Shown here piece by piece: positions 1 to 6,349 of a stretch of DNA of 7,938 nt. The position numbers and the translations under genes were made by a program. The notes beneath the pieces were generated by a model. That model made no database searches and had not been told where the DNA came from. It worked only from the letters and a program-made list of their open reading frames with translations. How positions within the stretch are numbered: the first letter of the stretch is position 1; the number at the start of each line of letters is the position of its first letter. The DNA comes from an uncultured Selenomonadaceae bacterium (GTDB taxonomy: Bacteria > Bacillota > Negativicutes > Selenomonadales > Selenomonadaceae), in the NCBI GenBank assembly GCA_905233965.1, contig CAJOFG010000037.1, forward strand, positions 1 to 7,938. Direction: 5' to 3'.

Positions 1-542
1 TTTGCGTTCAAAGGTCCTTTTCCGTCGAATCTCAAAGTCGCGTCGGCAACTCTGGTTGAGGAAACGGTATTGTTCATCGTCACATCGTCGCGGCGAATTA
101 TTCCGCGCAAAGTGATTTTATGTTCGTCCCGGTTTTGCCAAATGGATTGCGTCCCTTCGATAACCATGTTGTCATTCGGGAGAACTTCAACGACGGTTAC
201 GGTAATATTTGCGTTGTAACTGTTCGTGGCGTTTGCGTTGCCGGTCGCGGAAAAAGAATCTTCACCGCTTGCGGAAAGTGCTTTGAGGAAGTCGAAAATT
301 CCGGTACCCGCAGCGATATTCACCGAACCCTCTTTTGAATTTGAAGTTGAGCGCGTCGTTCTCTGCGTCGTCGATTCGTTGATAACAATCGTGACGATAT
401 CTCCCACGTCACGCGCTTTTTTGTCGGCGAACATATTCCGGTTTCTGTCCGACCAAAGAGATTTCGCGTCCGCCGTTTCGCCGATAAACGGGGTGATTGC
501 AAACGCGCCGAGAAGAATCATCGTCAAAATTTTTTTCAACAT
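1..542 (-). CDS. flgH: Flagellar L-ring protein FlgH (partial, C-terminus beyond left edge)
   Basis: FlgH builds the outer-membrane L-ring, the bushing through which the flagellar rod passes. 180 residues are visible. The family signatures are clear: VGDIVTIVINEST at residues 46-58, and a later block LRGIIRRDDVTMNNTVSSTR (145-164) that matches the usual 'LRGxVRpdDI..dNTVSSTRIADA' stretch. The ATG at 540-542 is preceded by a GGAGGTGG ribosome site inside the end of flgA, and the two genes are separated by only 2 bases, so translational coupling is likely. The N-terminus (MLKKILTMILLGAFAITPFI) is a signal peptide with a plausible type I cleavage after ADA (residue 26). No cysteine occurs anywhere in the visible 180 residues, so the lipobox of the well-studied enteric FlgH lipoproteins is missing. 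Family assignment is firm; the missing end is simply off the window. Confidence 0.95.
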   Translation of the reverse strand, partial: MLKKILTMILLGAFAITPFIGETADAKSLWSDRNRNMFADKKARDVGDIVTIVINESTTQRTTRSTSNSKEGSVNIAAGTGIFDFLKALSASGEDSFSATGNANATNSYNANITVTVVEVLPNDNMVIEGTQSIWQNRDEHKITLRGIIRRDDVTMNNTVSSTRVADATLRFDGKGPLNA

Positions 543-544
543 GA

Positions 545-1261
545 TTAAAAGACCACCTCCACCGTTTGAGCGTCAATCACTTTTGCGGAAAAAGTTTTTT
601 GGGAATTTTCATTCCGAACTTTTATGATGTCGCCTATCCTTCCGCGAACCAGTGCAATTCCCTGCGCCGAAACCCGGAGTCCGTTCCTCTGCGCGATAAT
701 CGTGACTTGATGTCCGCTTTCGACCGCCAACGGCTGACGAAAATAATGTTCCGCAACCGGAGAGCCGGCGCGAACAAATCTGTGCGGAACCAAGCCGACA
801 ATTTTTTTTACGTCCTTTACAAATTCCGTTCGTCCGTCAATCGCAATTTCCGCAAGCGTAAAATCATTTTCGGTAAGTCGCGTTTCCGAAACAAGCAAAT
901 CGTGATTCGCAAGCAGAACCGTATCAAAAACCGTGACGCGAACCGTAAAATTTATGTCGCGATTCCATTGTCCGTTGACGAAAATTTTCGCCCTTACCGG
1001 CGTCATCGCGGTGTAACTTATCGTCGATGCCGGCAGGACAACTTGAACGTCAACGATTCCTTCCGGCAAGCTGACGTTCGTCAATTCGCGGGTGATTGTG
1101 ACTTCGTGTCGCCGAGTTTCTCCCCGTTCGGCAAGGAACGATTCGATTTTTTGTCCCGCCAACTCCTCCAGCATTGCGCCGGGTAAAATTTGATTGGCAA
1201 AAGTTTTCGGTGTGAAACTCAAAGCAAAAATCAACGCCGCGAGAAAAAATATCTTTTTCAT
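545..1261 (-). CDS. flgA: Flagellar P-ring assembly chaperone FlgA
   Basis: FlgA is a periplasmic chaperone that helps FlgI assemble into the P-ring around the rod. The product is 238 residues from the ATG at 1261. A TTG two codons upstream (1267) is possible, but a GTGAT motif 9 bases before the ATG and the MKK start of the signal peptide favour the ATG. The signal peptide runs to about TFA|NQ. The C-terminal half holds the SAF/ChapFlgA region, with the conserved pattern 'GxIGDxIxVRNxxSxKxFxAxVxxxxxVEV' (here GRIGDIIKVRNENSQKTFSA near the end). The gene lies between flgG (16-base gap) and flgH (2-base gap), which supports the call independently. The N-terminal half is divergent, as is normal in this family. 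Confidence 0.92.
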   Translation of the reverse strand: MKKIFFLAALIFALSFTPKTFANQILPGAMLEELAGQKIESFLAERGETRRHEVTITRELTNVSLPEGIVDVQVVLPASTISYTAMTPVRAKIFVNGQWNRDINFTVRVTVFDTVLLANHDLLVSETRLTENDFTLAEIAIDGRTEFVKDVKKIVGLVPHRFVRAGSPVAEHYFRQPLAVESGHQVTIIAQRNGLRVSAQGIALVRGRIGDIIKVRNENSQKTFSAKVIDAQTVEVVF

Positions 1262-1277
1262 TTTCAATCAATCACTT

Positions 1278-2069
1278 TTAACGTTTCAACTGATTGGCAA
1301 TTTCAAGCATTGAATCTGAAGTGGTGACGGATTTTGAATTGGATTCGTAAGCACGTTGAGCAACGATCATATTTACCATTTCTTCGACGATTTGAACGCC
1401 GGACATTTCCAAAGTACCTTGAGTGAGTACACCGGCTCCGTCCTGACCCGGTTCGCTTTCAATCGGCGCACCGGATGCGGCAGTTTCCAGGAAAAGATTT
1501 TTTCCGTAAGCGTAAAGACCTTCCGGGTTAATGAAACGGACGATTGTAATTTGTCCGACTTCGCCCTGCTCTCCTCCGGCCGGCGTATCGGAAACTCGAC
1601 CGTCCGAACTTATGACGATACTGTCAAGCGTCGCGTTCTCGTCAATCGTGATGTTCGGAATCAAAAGGAAACCGTCACTCGTAACCATTCGGCGGTTTGA
1701 ATCGAGTTTGAAAGAACCGTCGCGGGTGTAAGCCGTCGTTCCGTCCGGCATTTGGATTTGGAAAAATCCTTCGCCCTGAATTGCAACGTCGGTAGGTCTG
1801 TCGGTAGTCTGCAACGCGCCCTGAGTAAAAATTCTGTTGGTCGCGGCGACGCGGGTACCCAAACCGATTTGCAAGCCCTGCGGATATTGCGTTCCGTTTC
1901 CGGAAGTACCGCCGGCATCGCGCAAAGTTTGATAAATCAAATCTTGAAATTCCGCACGAACTTTTTTGTTTCCGTAAGTGTTGACGTTCGCAATGTTGTG
2001 AGCGACAACGTCCATATTTTTTTGCTGCGCTATCATTCCCGATGCGGCAGACCACAAAGATCTCATCAT
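1278..2069 (-). CDS. flgG: Flagellar basal-body distal rod protein FlgG
   Basis: FlgG forms the distal rod of the flagellar basal body, spanning the periplasm inside the P- and L-rings. The product is 263 residues, the usual length. The N-terminal rod-family motif is intact (SAASGMIAQQKNMDVVAHNI, residues 7-26, then ANVNT), followed by AEFQDLIYQTLR. The central part has GEGFFQIQMPDGTTAYTRDG, and the C-terminal helix has VEEMVNMIVAQRAYESNSK, typical of FlgG rather than FlgE or FlgF. The family's 'GFK' after NVNT is replaced here by YGNKK. Start: two adjacent ATGs (2069 and 2066); GGGAGGGG at 2079-2086 is well spaced for either. It is first in the visible flgG-flgA-flgH operon; no flgF is seen upstream, where rpsO lies. 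Confidence 0.97.
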   Translation of the reverse strand: MMRSLWSAASGMIAQQKNMDVVAHNIANVNTYGNKKVRAEFQDLIYQTLRDAGGTSGNGTQYPQGLQIGLGTRVAATNRIFTQGALQTTDRPTDVAIQGEGFFQIQMPDGTTAYTRDGSFKLDSNRRMVTSDGFLLIPNITIDENATLDSIVISSDGRVSDTPAGGEQGEVGQITIVRFINPEGLYAYGKNLFLETAASGAPIESEPGQDGAGVLTQGTLEMSGVQIVEEMVNMIVAQRAYESNSKSVTTSDSMLEIANQLKR

Positions 2070-2127
2070 GATGAAAGACCCCTCCCGATTTTATTCGGAC
2101 TTCCGTGTCTTGAAAAAGTTATCCGAA

Positions 2128-2157
2128 ATTATATCGTTCAATCTCTCCGGAAAATTA
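2128..2157 (-). promoter_or_regulatory. Candidate promoter for the flgG-flgA-flgH operon (sigma-28-like, overlapping a sigma-A -10)
   Basis: Read on the minus strand, TAAT (2157-2154), 15 bases, then AACGATAT (2138-2131) fits the motility sigma factor consensus TAAA-N15-GCCGATAT at 9 of 12 positions. A perfect TATAAT (2133-2128) overlaps it, so a housekeeping promoter is equally possible, although no good -35 box sits at the right distance. It lies about 60 bases upstream of the flgG start and downstream of the candidate rpsO terminator, where an operon promoter is expected. Confidence 0.45.
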
Positions 2158-2190
2158 AGAATCAAAACTAAAAAGGTGCCGAAGTTCCGG

Positions 2191-2219
2191 AAAAAAATTC
2201 CCGGACGTGACGACACCGG
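2191..2219 (-). terminator. Candidate Rho-independent terminator of rpsO
   Basis: On the minus strand, just after the rpsO stop, CCGGTG-TCGT-CAC forms a small stem that can extend through a GTC bulge to CGG. After it come GAA and a run of seven T (forward A-run at 2191-2197). The stem is short and imperfect, so termination may be leaky and some rpsO transcription may continue into flgG. Confidence 0.4.
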
Positions 2220-2232
2220 AAAAAATATTTTT

Positions 2233-2499
2233 TTATTTGCGAAGATTGAGTTGCGCAAGAATTTCACGGTAACGGTTGATGTCTTTCTTGCTGAGGTAGC
2301 TCAACAGTCTGCGACGATGACCGACCATTTTCAAAAGTCCGCGACGGGAATGATGATCTTTTTTGTGTTCTTTGAGGTGCTCGGTGAGGTAAGCGATACG
2401 CGCAGTCAAAAGAGCAATTTGCACTTCCGGAGAACCGGTATCGCCTTCATGCACCGCAAATTTTTTTACGATTTCTTCTTTGTCCTGTTTAGTCAACAT
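2233..2499 (-). CDS. rpsO: 30S ribosomal protein S15
   Basis: S15 binds 16S rRNA early in small-subunit assembly and takes part in a bridge to the large subunit. The product is 88 residues, the standard length. It shows the family blocks [19 protein letters not shown], then [16 protein letters not shown] and [10 protein letters not shown]. The ATG at 2499 is preceded by TTGGAGGAA with a 9-base spacer, a strong ribosome site. In many bacteria rpsO is followed by pnp; here the next gene downstream is flgG, beyond a candidate terminator. A promoter and an 80-base leader with a GC-rich hairpin lie upstream. Confidence 0.98.
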   Translation of the reverse strand: MLTKQDKEEIVKKFAVHEGDTGSPEVQIALLTARIAYLTEHLKEHKKDHHSRRGLLKMVGHRRRLLSYLSKKDINRYREILAQLNLRK

Positions 2500-2555
2500 T
2501 TTTAAATTCCTCCAAACTTTTTTTGTTCCCTGCGACGAAGTCCGCGCCGGAGTTG

Positions 2556-2571
2556 CGACAAACCGCGTCGG
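2556..2571 (-). repeat. Hairpin in the rpsO leader, identical to a 16-bp segment at 5705-5720
   Basis: In the predicted rpsO 5' leader, CGAC-GCGGTTT-GTCG can fold into a 4-bp stem with a 7-base loop. The same 16 bases recur exactly at 5705-5720. S15 represses its own translation through leader structures in several bacteria, so a regulatory role is possible, but I do not see a match to a known S15-binding fold. Confidence 0.4.
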
Positions 2572-2589
2572 GGAAAATTTTTTCGCGTA

Positions 2590-2618
2590 AGTCTAACACG
2601 GTTAAATTTTTTCGTCAA
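2590..2618 (-). promoter_or_regulatory. Sigma-A type promoter for rpsO
   Basis: On the minus strand TTGACG (2618-2613), a 17-base spacer and TAGACT (2595-2590) match the housekeeping consensus at 5/6 and 4/6 positions with ideal spacing. The start of transcription would fall near 2583, giving a leader of about 84 bases before the S15 start codon. Confidence 0.65.
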
Positions 2619-2619
2619 C

Positions 2620-2694
2620 CGACAAAAATTTTTTCCCGGCGAAAAAAATCTTCGACAAAAAATTTTTTCCGGCAACCGGTCGGCGAAAAAAATC
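2620..2694. repeat. Imperfect tandem A-tract repeat between divergent promoters
   Basis: Two related units lie head to tail. Each starts CGAC, runs through an A5-6/T6 tract to CC(C)GGC, and ends in the identical 14-mer CGGCGAAAAAAATC (2637-2650 and 2681-2694). The second unit has an extra AACCGGT-containing insert. The block fills the space between the rpsO promoter and the permease-kinase promoter. A-tracts of this kind bend DNA, so it may affect both promoters; no known operator is recognised. Confidence 0.5.
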
Positions 2695-2697
2695 ATA

Positions 2698-2726
2698 TTC
2701 TCAATTTCAGAAATAAAATGTATAAT
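2698..2726 (+). promoter_or_regulatory. Sigma-A type promoter for the permease-kinase gene
   Basis: TTCTCA (2698-2703, 4/6 match), a 17-base spacer and a perfect TATAAT (2721-2726), with TG directly before the -10. The predicted start lies near 2733, about 40 bases ahead of the TTG start codon. Confidence 0.65.
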
Positions 2727-2774
2727 ACCCGCAACTCGAAAAAAAAATTGTGAAACCGGATTGGAGGAAAAATT

Positions 2775-5651
2775 TTGAATACGAAAATTTCCGGTTCGGG
2801 AAAATCTCCGGACGCGACAAGATATTTGACACCGCTCGGTGTTTGGGCGTTGTCTTTCGGAGGAATTATAGGTTGGGGTTCGTTCGTCATGCCCGGCAAT
2901 ATGTTTCTGCCGAACGCCGGGACGGTCGGGACGATTCTTGCCGTCGTTCTCGGCGGACTTGTTATGTTAATCATCGGGAAAAATTTTTGCGTCATGGCGG
3001 AAAGATTTCCGGACAACGGCGGAATTTTTACTTACACCCGGCATATTTTGGGACACGATCATTCTTTCCTTGCCGCATGGTCGGTCACTCTTGCTTACCT
3101 GTCACTCATTTGGGCGAACGCAACCGCTTTCGTTTTAATCAGCCGATATATTTTCGGCGACTTTTTGCAATTCGGTTTCCATTACAGAATTGCCGGCTAC
3201 GATGTTTTTCTCGGAGAAATTTTGCTGACGTGGGAGGTAATAATTCTTTTCGGACTCGTTGCCTGTTACCTCAGAAATTTTGCGCGGAAATTTCACATTG
3301 CGCTTGCCGTTTTCCTCCTCGTGAGTGTCATCGCGCTTTTTGTCGGAATTTATTCGCAGACCGGAAACATTCCTTTCAGTCCGGCTTTTCAAGAGGAAAC
3401 CGTTTCGCCCGTCATGCAAATTTTCAGCATATTCATGATTGCTCCTTGGATGTTCGTCGGCTTTGAGGCAATTACTCATACCGGCGAAAATTTTTCTTTC
3501 CCCGCGAAAAAATTGTATCCGATAATTATTGCGGCCGTGTTCTGCGGCGTTCTCGTTTACTGCTTGCTCAATACTCTTGCCGTGATGAAAATTCCGGCGG
3601 AATATTCTTCATGGTCGGAATACATTGCGAATTTGAAAAATTTGTCCGGCTATTCCGCACTCCCTGTTTTTAACTCCGTCAATTCGGTTTTCGGCTCAAC
3701 CGGAATTATAATTTTGACTTGTTCCGTTTTCGCCGCGCTGTCAACAAGTTTGCTCGGCTTTTATCTCGTTTCCGCGCAAATTTTGAAAGCTATGGCGAAA
3801 GATGATTTGATGCCGGCGAAATTTGCGGAAACGTCCGAAGACGGAACTCCGCGCAAAGCGATAATGACGATAATGACGGTGAGTTTGATTATTCCGTTTT
3901 TCGGACGAACAGCCATTGCCTGGCTCACCGACGTGACGACGATAACCGCATCGATCGCTTACGGTTACGTTTCACTTTGCAATTATATTACGGCGAAGGA
4001 AACCGGCAACAAGCGGCAAAAAATTTTCGGACTCTCCGGGCTGGTACTGAGTTTCTGTTTCTTCTTCTTCCCGATACTGCCGAATTTCCTTTACGGCAGC
4101 GCGCTTAACGCAGAATCTTATTTGCTCCTCGCGGCGTGGAGTATCGGCGGATTTTTCTGCTACCGGTACACTTTCAAACACGACAAACAAAATCGTTTCG
4201 GAAAATCCACCGCAATGTGCATGATGATTTTATTCCTGAATTTTTTCTCAACCGCAATGTGGATGCGCCAAGTCAAAGAGGATCACATCAAATTTATTCT
4301 CGGTACGTCGAACGAAGTTATCAATAACACTTTGACTCTGCACACGACAATTCACATGGTGATGATCGCGATAATTCTTATCCTCATGTCGGAAATTTTT
4401 ACGATAATGAAAGAGCGCGAAAAAGAATTGAACATGAAAATAATTCAGGAGCAGGAGCGCAGCCGGGCGAAAACAAATTTCCTTTCAAACATGAGCCACG
4501 ATATCCGAACGCCGATGAACGCGATTATAGGTTACATCGAACTGTCGAAGGATCTTCACAAACTTTGCGAAAATTGTCCGCGTGAACATTGCCCGGACAA
4601 CGTGCCGCAAAGACTTTACGAATTTATAAACAAGATTGAAACTTCAAGCCGGCATCTCCTCGCGCTGATTAACGACGTTTTGGAAATGAGCCGGATTGAA
4701 AACGGAAAAACCGAATTGAACGAATCCGAAAATGATATTGTCTTAATCGTTCGGGAAGTCGGCGAAATTTTTTCATCACAAATGCGCGCGAAGAAAATTG
4801 AATTTCTCGTCGATACTTTGCAAGTCAAAAATAATATCGTCATCTGCGACTTCAACCTGCTGAACAGAATTTTGCTGAACTTAATCGGCAACGCCTGCAA
4901 GTTTACTCCGGAAGGCGGGAGAGTTTCGGTCGATTTGATTCAAACTTACAACGAAATACCCGGTCTTGCAAATTATCAACTTCGGGTTAAAGATAACGGT
5001 ATCGGCATGAGCGAAGAGTTTGCCGAAAAAATTTTTGAGCCGTTCACCCGCGAAAGGACTTCGACAGTCAGCGGCATACAGGGTACCGGGCTCGGCATGG
5101 CGATTACAAAAAATTTCACCGACTTGATGGGCGGAAAAATTTCAGTCAACACGAAACAGGGCGAAGGCACGGAATTTGTTTTGGACTTCCTCTTTGCAAT
5201 AGTCGATAAGCCGGAAGTTGTGCCGACCGAAAATATTTCTCTGCCGGAGCCGGAAACTGACTTTTCCGACAAAAAAATTTTGCTCGTTGAGGACATCGAC
5301 GTGAACCGGGAAATTGCGATAATGATTTTGACCGGCGTCGGTTTCCAAGTCGATTACTCGGTGAACGGAAAAGAGGCCGTCGAAAAAATTTCCGCGTCAC
5401 AACCCGGCGACTTCGATTTGATTTTAATGGATATTCAAATGCCGGTTATGGACGGCTACGAAGCGACGAGAAAAATTCGTGCGCTGGAAAATCCGGAGCT
5501 TGCAAAAATTCCGATTATCGCAATGACGGCGAATGCATTCAGCGAAGACGTGGAACGGGCAAAGAAAGCCGGAATGAATGCCCACATCGCCAAGCCGCTC
5601 GACTTGCCGCAGATGATGAAAACCATTTCGAAATTTTTGAACCGTCGATAA
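2775..5651 (+). CDS. APC-family amino-acid permease fused to a hybrid histidine kinase and receiver domain
   Basis: A 958-residue membrane protein joining a transporter to a two-component sensor. Residues about 20-465 form a 12-helix APC-superfamily permease: the helix-1 motif GGIIGWGSF (29-37) corresponds to GxxIGxGIF, and PWMFVGFEAITHTGENF (224-240) fits the conserved helix-6 region. Two further helices (about 478-496 and 523-546) flank a short polar, presumably extracytoplasmic, loop. A charged signalling helix (546-567) leads to the HisKA domain with phospho-acceptor H575 (NMSHDIRTPMN). The ATPase domain has N-box N706, G1 DNGIG (740-744) and G2 GTGLGM (770-775). The receiver has E839/D840, phospho-Asp D886, T918 and K940. 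All catalytic residues are present. A Cys-rich insert (598-606) lies in the HisKA hairpin. The start is TTG with TTGGAGGAA 7 bases upstream; no in-frame ATG precedes the permease. With no output domain, the phosphate probably goes on to a separate HPt or regulator, none of which is nearby. Substrate unknown. Confidence 0.93.
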   Translation: MNTKISGSGKSPDATRYLTPLGVWALSFGGIIGWGSFVMPGNMFLPNAGTVGTILAVVLGGLVMLIIGKNFCVMAERFPDNGGIFTYTRHILGHDHSFLAAWSVTLAYLSLIWANATAFVLISRYIFGDFLQFGFHYRIAGYDVFLGEILLTWEVIILFGLVACYLRNFARKFHIALAVFLLVSVIALFVGIYSQTGNIPFSPAFQEETVSPVMQIFSIFMIAPWMFVGFEAITHTGENFSFPAKKLYPIIIAAVFCGVLVYCLLNTLAVMKIPAEYSSWSEYIANLKNLSGYSALPVFNSVNSVFGSTGIIILTCSVFAALSTSLLGFYLVSAQILKAMAKDDLMPAKFAETSEDGTPRKAIMTIMTVSLIIPFFGRTAIAWLTDVTTITASIAYGYVSLCNYITAKETGNKRQKIFGLSGLVLSFCFFFFPILPNFLYGSALNAESYLLLAAWSIGGFFCYRYTFKHDKQNRFGKSTAMCMMILFLNFFSTAMWMRQVKEDHIKFILGTSNEVINNTLTLHTTIHMVMIAIILILMSEIFTIMKEREKELNMKIIQEQERSRAKTNFLSNMSHDIRTPMNAIIGYIELSKDLHKLCENCPREHCPDNVPQRLYEFINKIETSSRHLLALINDVLEMSRIENGKTELNESENDIVLIVREVGEIFSSQMRAKKIEFLVDTLQVKNNIVICDFNLLNRILLNLIGNACKFTPEGGRVSVDLIQTYNEIPGLANYQLRVKDNGIGMSEEFAEKIFEPFTRERTSTVSGIQGTGLGMAITKNFTDLMGGKISVNTKQGEGTEFVLDFLFAIVDKPEVVPTENISLPEPETDFSDKKILLVEDIDVNREIAIMILTGVGFQVDYSVNGKEAVEKISASQPGDFDLILMDIQMPVMDGYEATRKIRALENPELAKIPIIAMTANAFSEDVERAKKAGMNAHIAKPLDLPQMMKTISKFLNRR

Positions 5652-5775
5652 AGTTTTTTGAGAAAGTCAAATCGAACATTGAAAAGGTCAAAAAATTTTT
5701 TTACCGACAAACCGCGTCGGAATAACCCTTCATGAAAAATTTTTACGTTTTTTGATTTTTTATCGTTTTGCCCTA
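5652..5775. other. AT-rich spacer between permease-kinase and hsp20, no gene seen
   Basis: This stretch has no plausible ORF with a ribosome site. It holds a near-perfect palindrome centred in an A6/T7 tract (5686-5705), the repeated hairpin at 5704-5720 and several T-runs. No convincing terminator for the permease-kinase gene is visible: the GC-rich hairpin is not followed by a T-run. Confidence 0.5.
5704..5720. repeat. GC-rich hairpin, second copy of the 16-bp element at 2556-2571
   Basis: CCGAC-AAACCGC-GTCGG, a 5-bp stem with a 7-base loop. Bases 5705-5720 are identical to 2556-2571 in the rpsO leader. It lies 52 bases after the permease-kinase stop codon. A short dispersed element or a shared structural motif are the options. 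Confidence 0.45.
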
Positions 5776-5803
5776 TTGACATTTTGATTTTTTTGCGTAT
5801 AAT
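5776..5803 (+). promoter_or_regulatory. Strong sigma-A promoter for hsp20
   Basis: TTGACA (5776-5781) and TATAAT (5798-5803) are both perfect consensus hexamers, with a 16-base spacer. The predicted transcription start near 5810 leaves a leader of about 77 bases. A promoter this strong on a heat-shock gene suggests control by a repressor or through the leader rather than by an alternative sigma factor. Confidence 0.85.
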
Positions 5804-5811
5804 ACAGAATT

Positions 5812-5840
5812 GTTCGAGGGAAAAATAAAAAAACTCGAAC
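5812..5840 (+). promoter_or_regulatory. Inverted repeat at the hsp20 transcript start (candidate operator or leader hairpin)
   Basis: GTTCGAG (5812-5818) and CTCGAAC (5834-5840) are perfect 7-base arms around a 15-base A-rich spacer, starting at about +1 to +3 of the predicted transcript. This is the position where CIRCE sits on HrcA-controlled genes, but the sequence and spacer differ from CIRCE (TTAGCACTC-N9-GAGTGCTAA). In RNA the arms form a hairpin. The second arm (TCGAA, 5835-5839) could instead pair with TTCGA at 5861-5865, close to the ribosome site. Confidence 0.5.
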
Positions 5841-5887
5841 CGCGAAATTAAAAATCAGGATTCGATATAAAAAAGGAGACGATTACA

Positions 5888-6349
5888 ATGTTGGGTTTGA
5901 TTCCTTTCGGTTACGTTAAAGATTTGACCGGTAAACAAGAGCCGGAGTTCAAAAGTTTGTTTGACGTTTTCAATTCTCCGTTCTTCAAAGAATGTGATTG
6001 CGCGTCGGACTTCGGAAAAGACAATTTCAAAGTTGACGTGAAAGACACCGGCGACGGCTACGAGCTCACCGCAGATTTGCCGGGCATGAAGAAGGAAGAT
6101 ATTTCGCTGAAGTACGACAACAATTATCTCGTCATTTCGGCGAACAAAAACGAGGAGAAAAACGAACAGGACGAAAAAGGAAATTACATTCGTCGCGAAC
6201 GCAGATACGGCAGCATGAGTCGTTCGTTCTACATTGACGACATCGACGAAACGAAAGTTGAAGCGGAATTTAAAGACGGCGTACTCAAAATTGATATGCC
6301 GAAAGCGACTCCCGCAATTCCGGAGAGCAAACAGATTTTAATTAAATAA
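5888..6349 (+). CDS. hsp20: Small heat-shock protein, Hsp20/alpha-crystallin family
   Basis: An ATP-independent holdase that binds unfolding proteins and keeps them refoldable, normally as cytoplasmic oligomers. The product is 153 residues. The alpha-crystallin domain spans about 46-140: FKVDVKDTGDGYELTADLPG opens it, RRERRYGSMSRSF forms the central strands, and FKDGVLKIDMPKA holds the GVL hallmark (131-133). The C-terminal tail has the IxI motif (I150-L151-I152) used to dock between dimers. The short N-terminal arm is rich in Phe and has two close cysteines (C36, C38), an uncommon pair that could be redox-active or bind metal, though this is speculative. ATG start with AAGGAG 9 bases upstream. 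It is driven by its own strong promoter, and the first good terminator lies about 90 bases after the stop. Confidence 0.96.
   Translation: MLGLIPFGYVKDLTGKQEPEFKSLFDVFNSPFFKECDCASDFGKDNFKVDVKDTGDGYELTADLPGMKKEDISLKYDNNYLVISANKNEEKNEQDEKGNYIRRERRYGSMSRSFYIDDIDETKVEAEFKDGVLKIDMPKATPAIPESKQILIK

Noticed and set aside
566..1186. Long open frame on the plus strand opposite flgA
   Set aside because: It lies entirely within flgA on the other strand, has no ribosome site or recognisable domain, and its basic, low-complexity product is typical of an antisense shadow.
2750..3466. Long open frame in another register over the start of the permease-kinase gene
   Set aside because: The product is Arg/Cys/Phe-rich with no family resemblance, and the overlapping frame is a clear APC permease with its own ribosome site.
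5665..5692. AGTCAAA and GGTCAAA heptads resembling a CtsR operator upstream of hsp20
   Set aside because: CtsR sites are tandem heptads separated by 3 bases; here the gap is 14 bases and the site is about 85 bases upstream of the -35 box. The A-rich context makes such heptads likely by chance.
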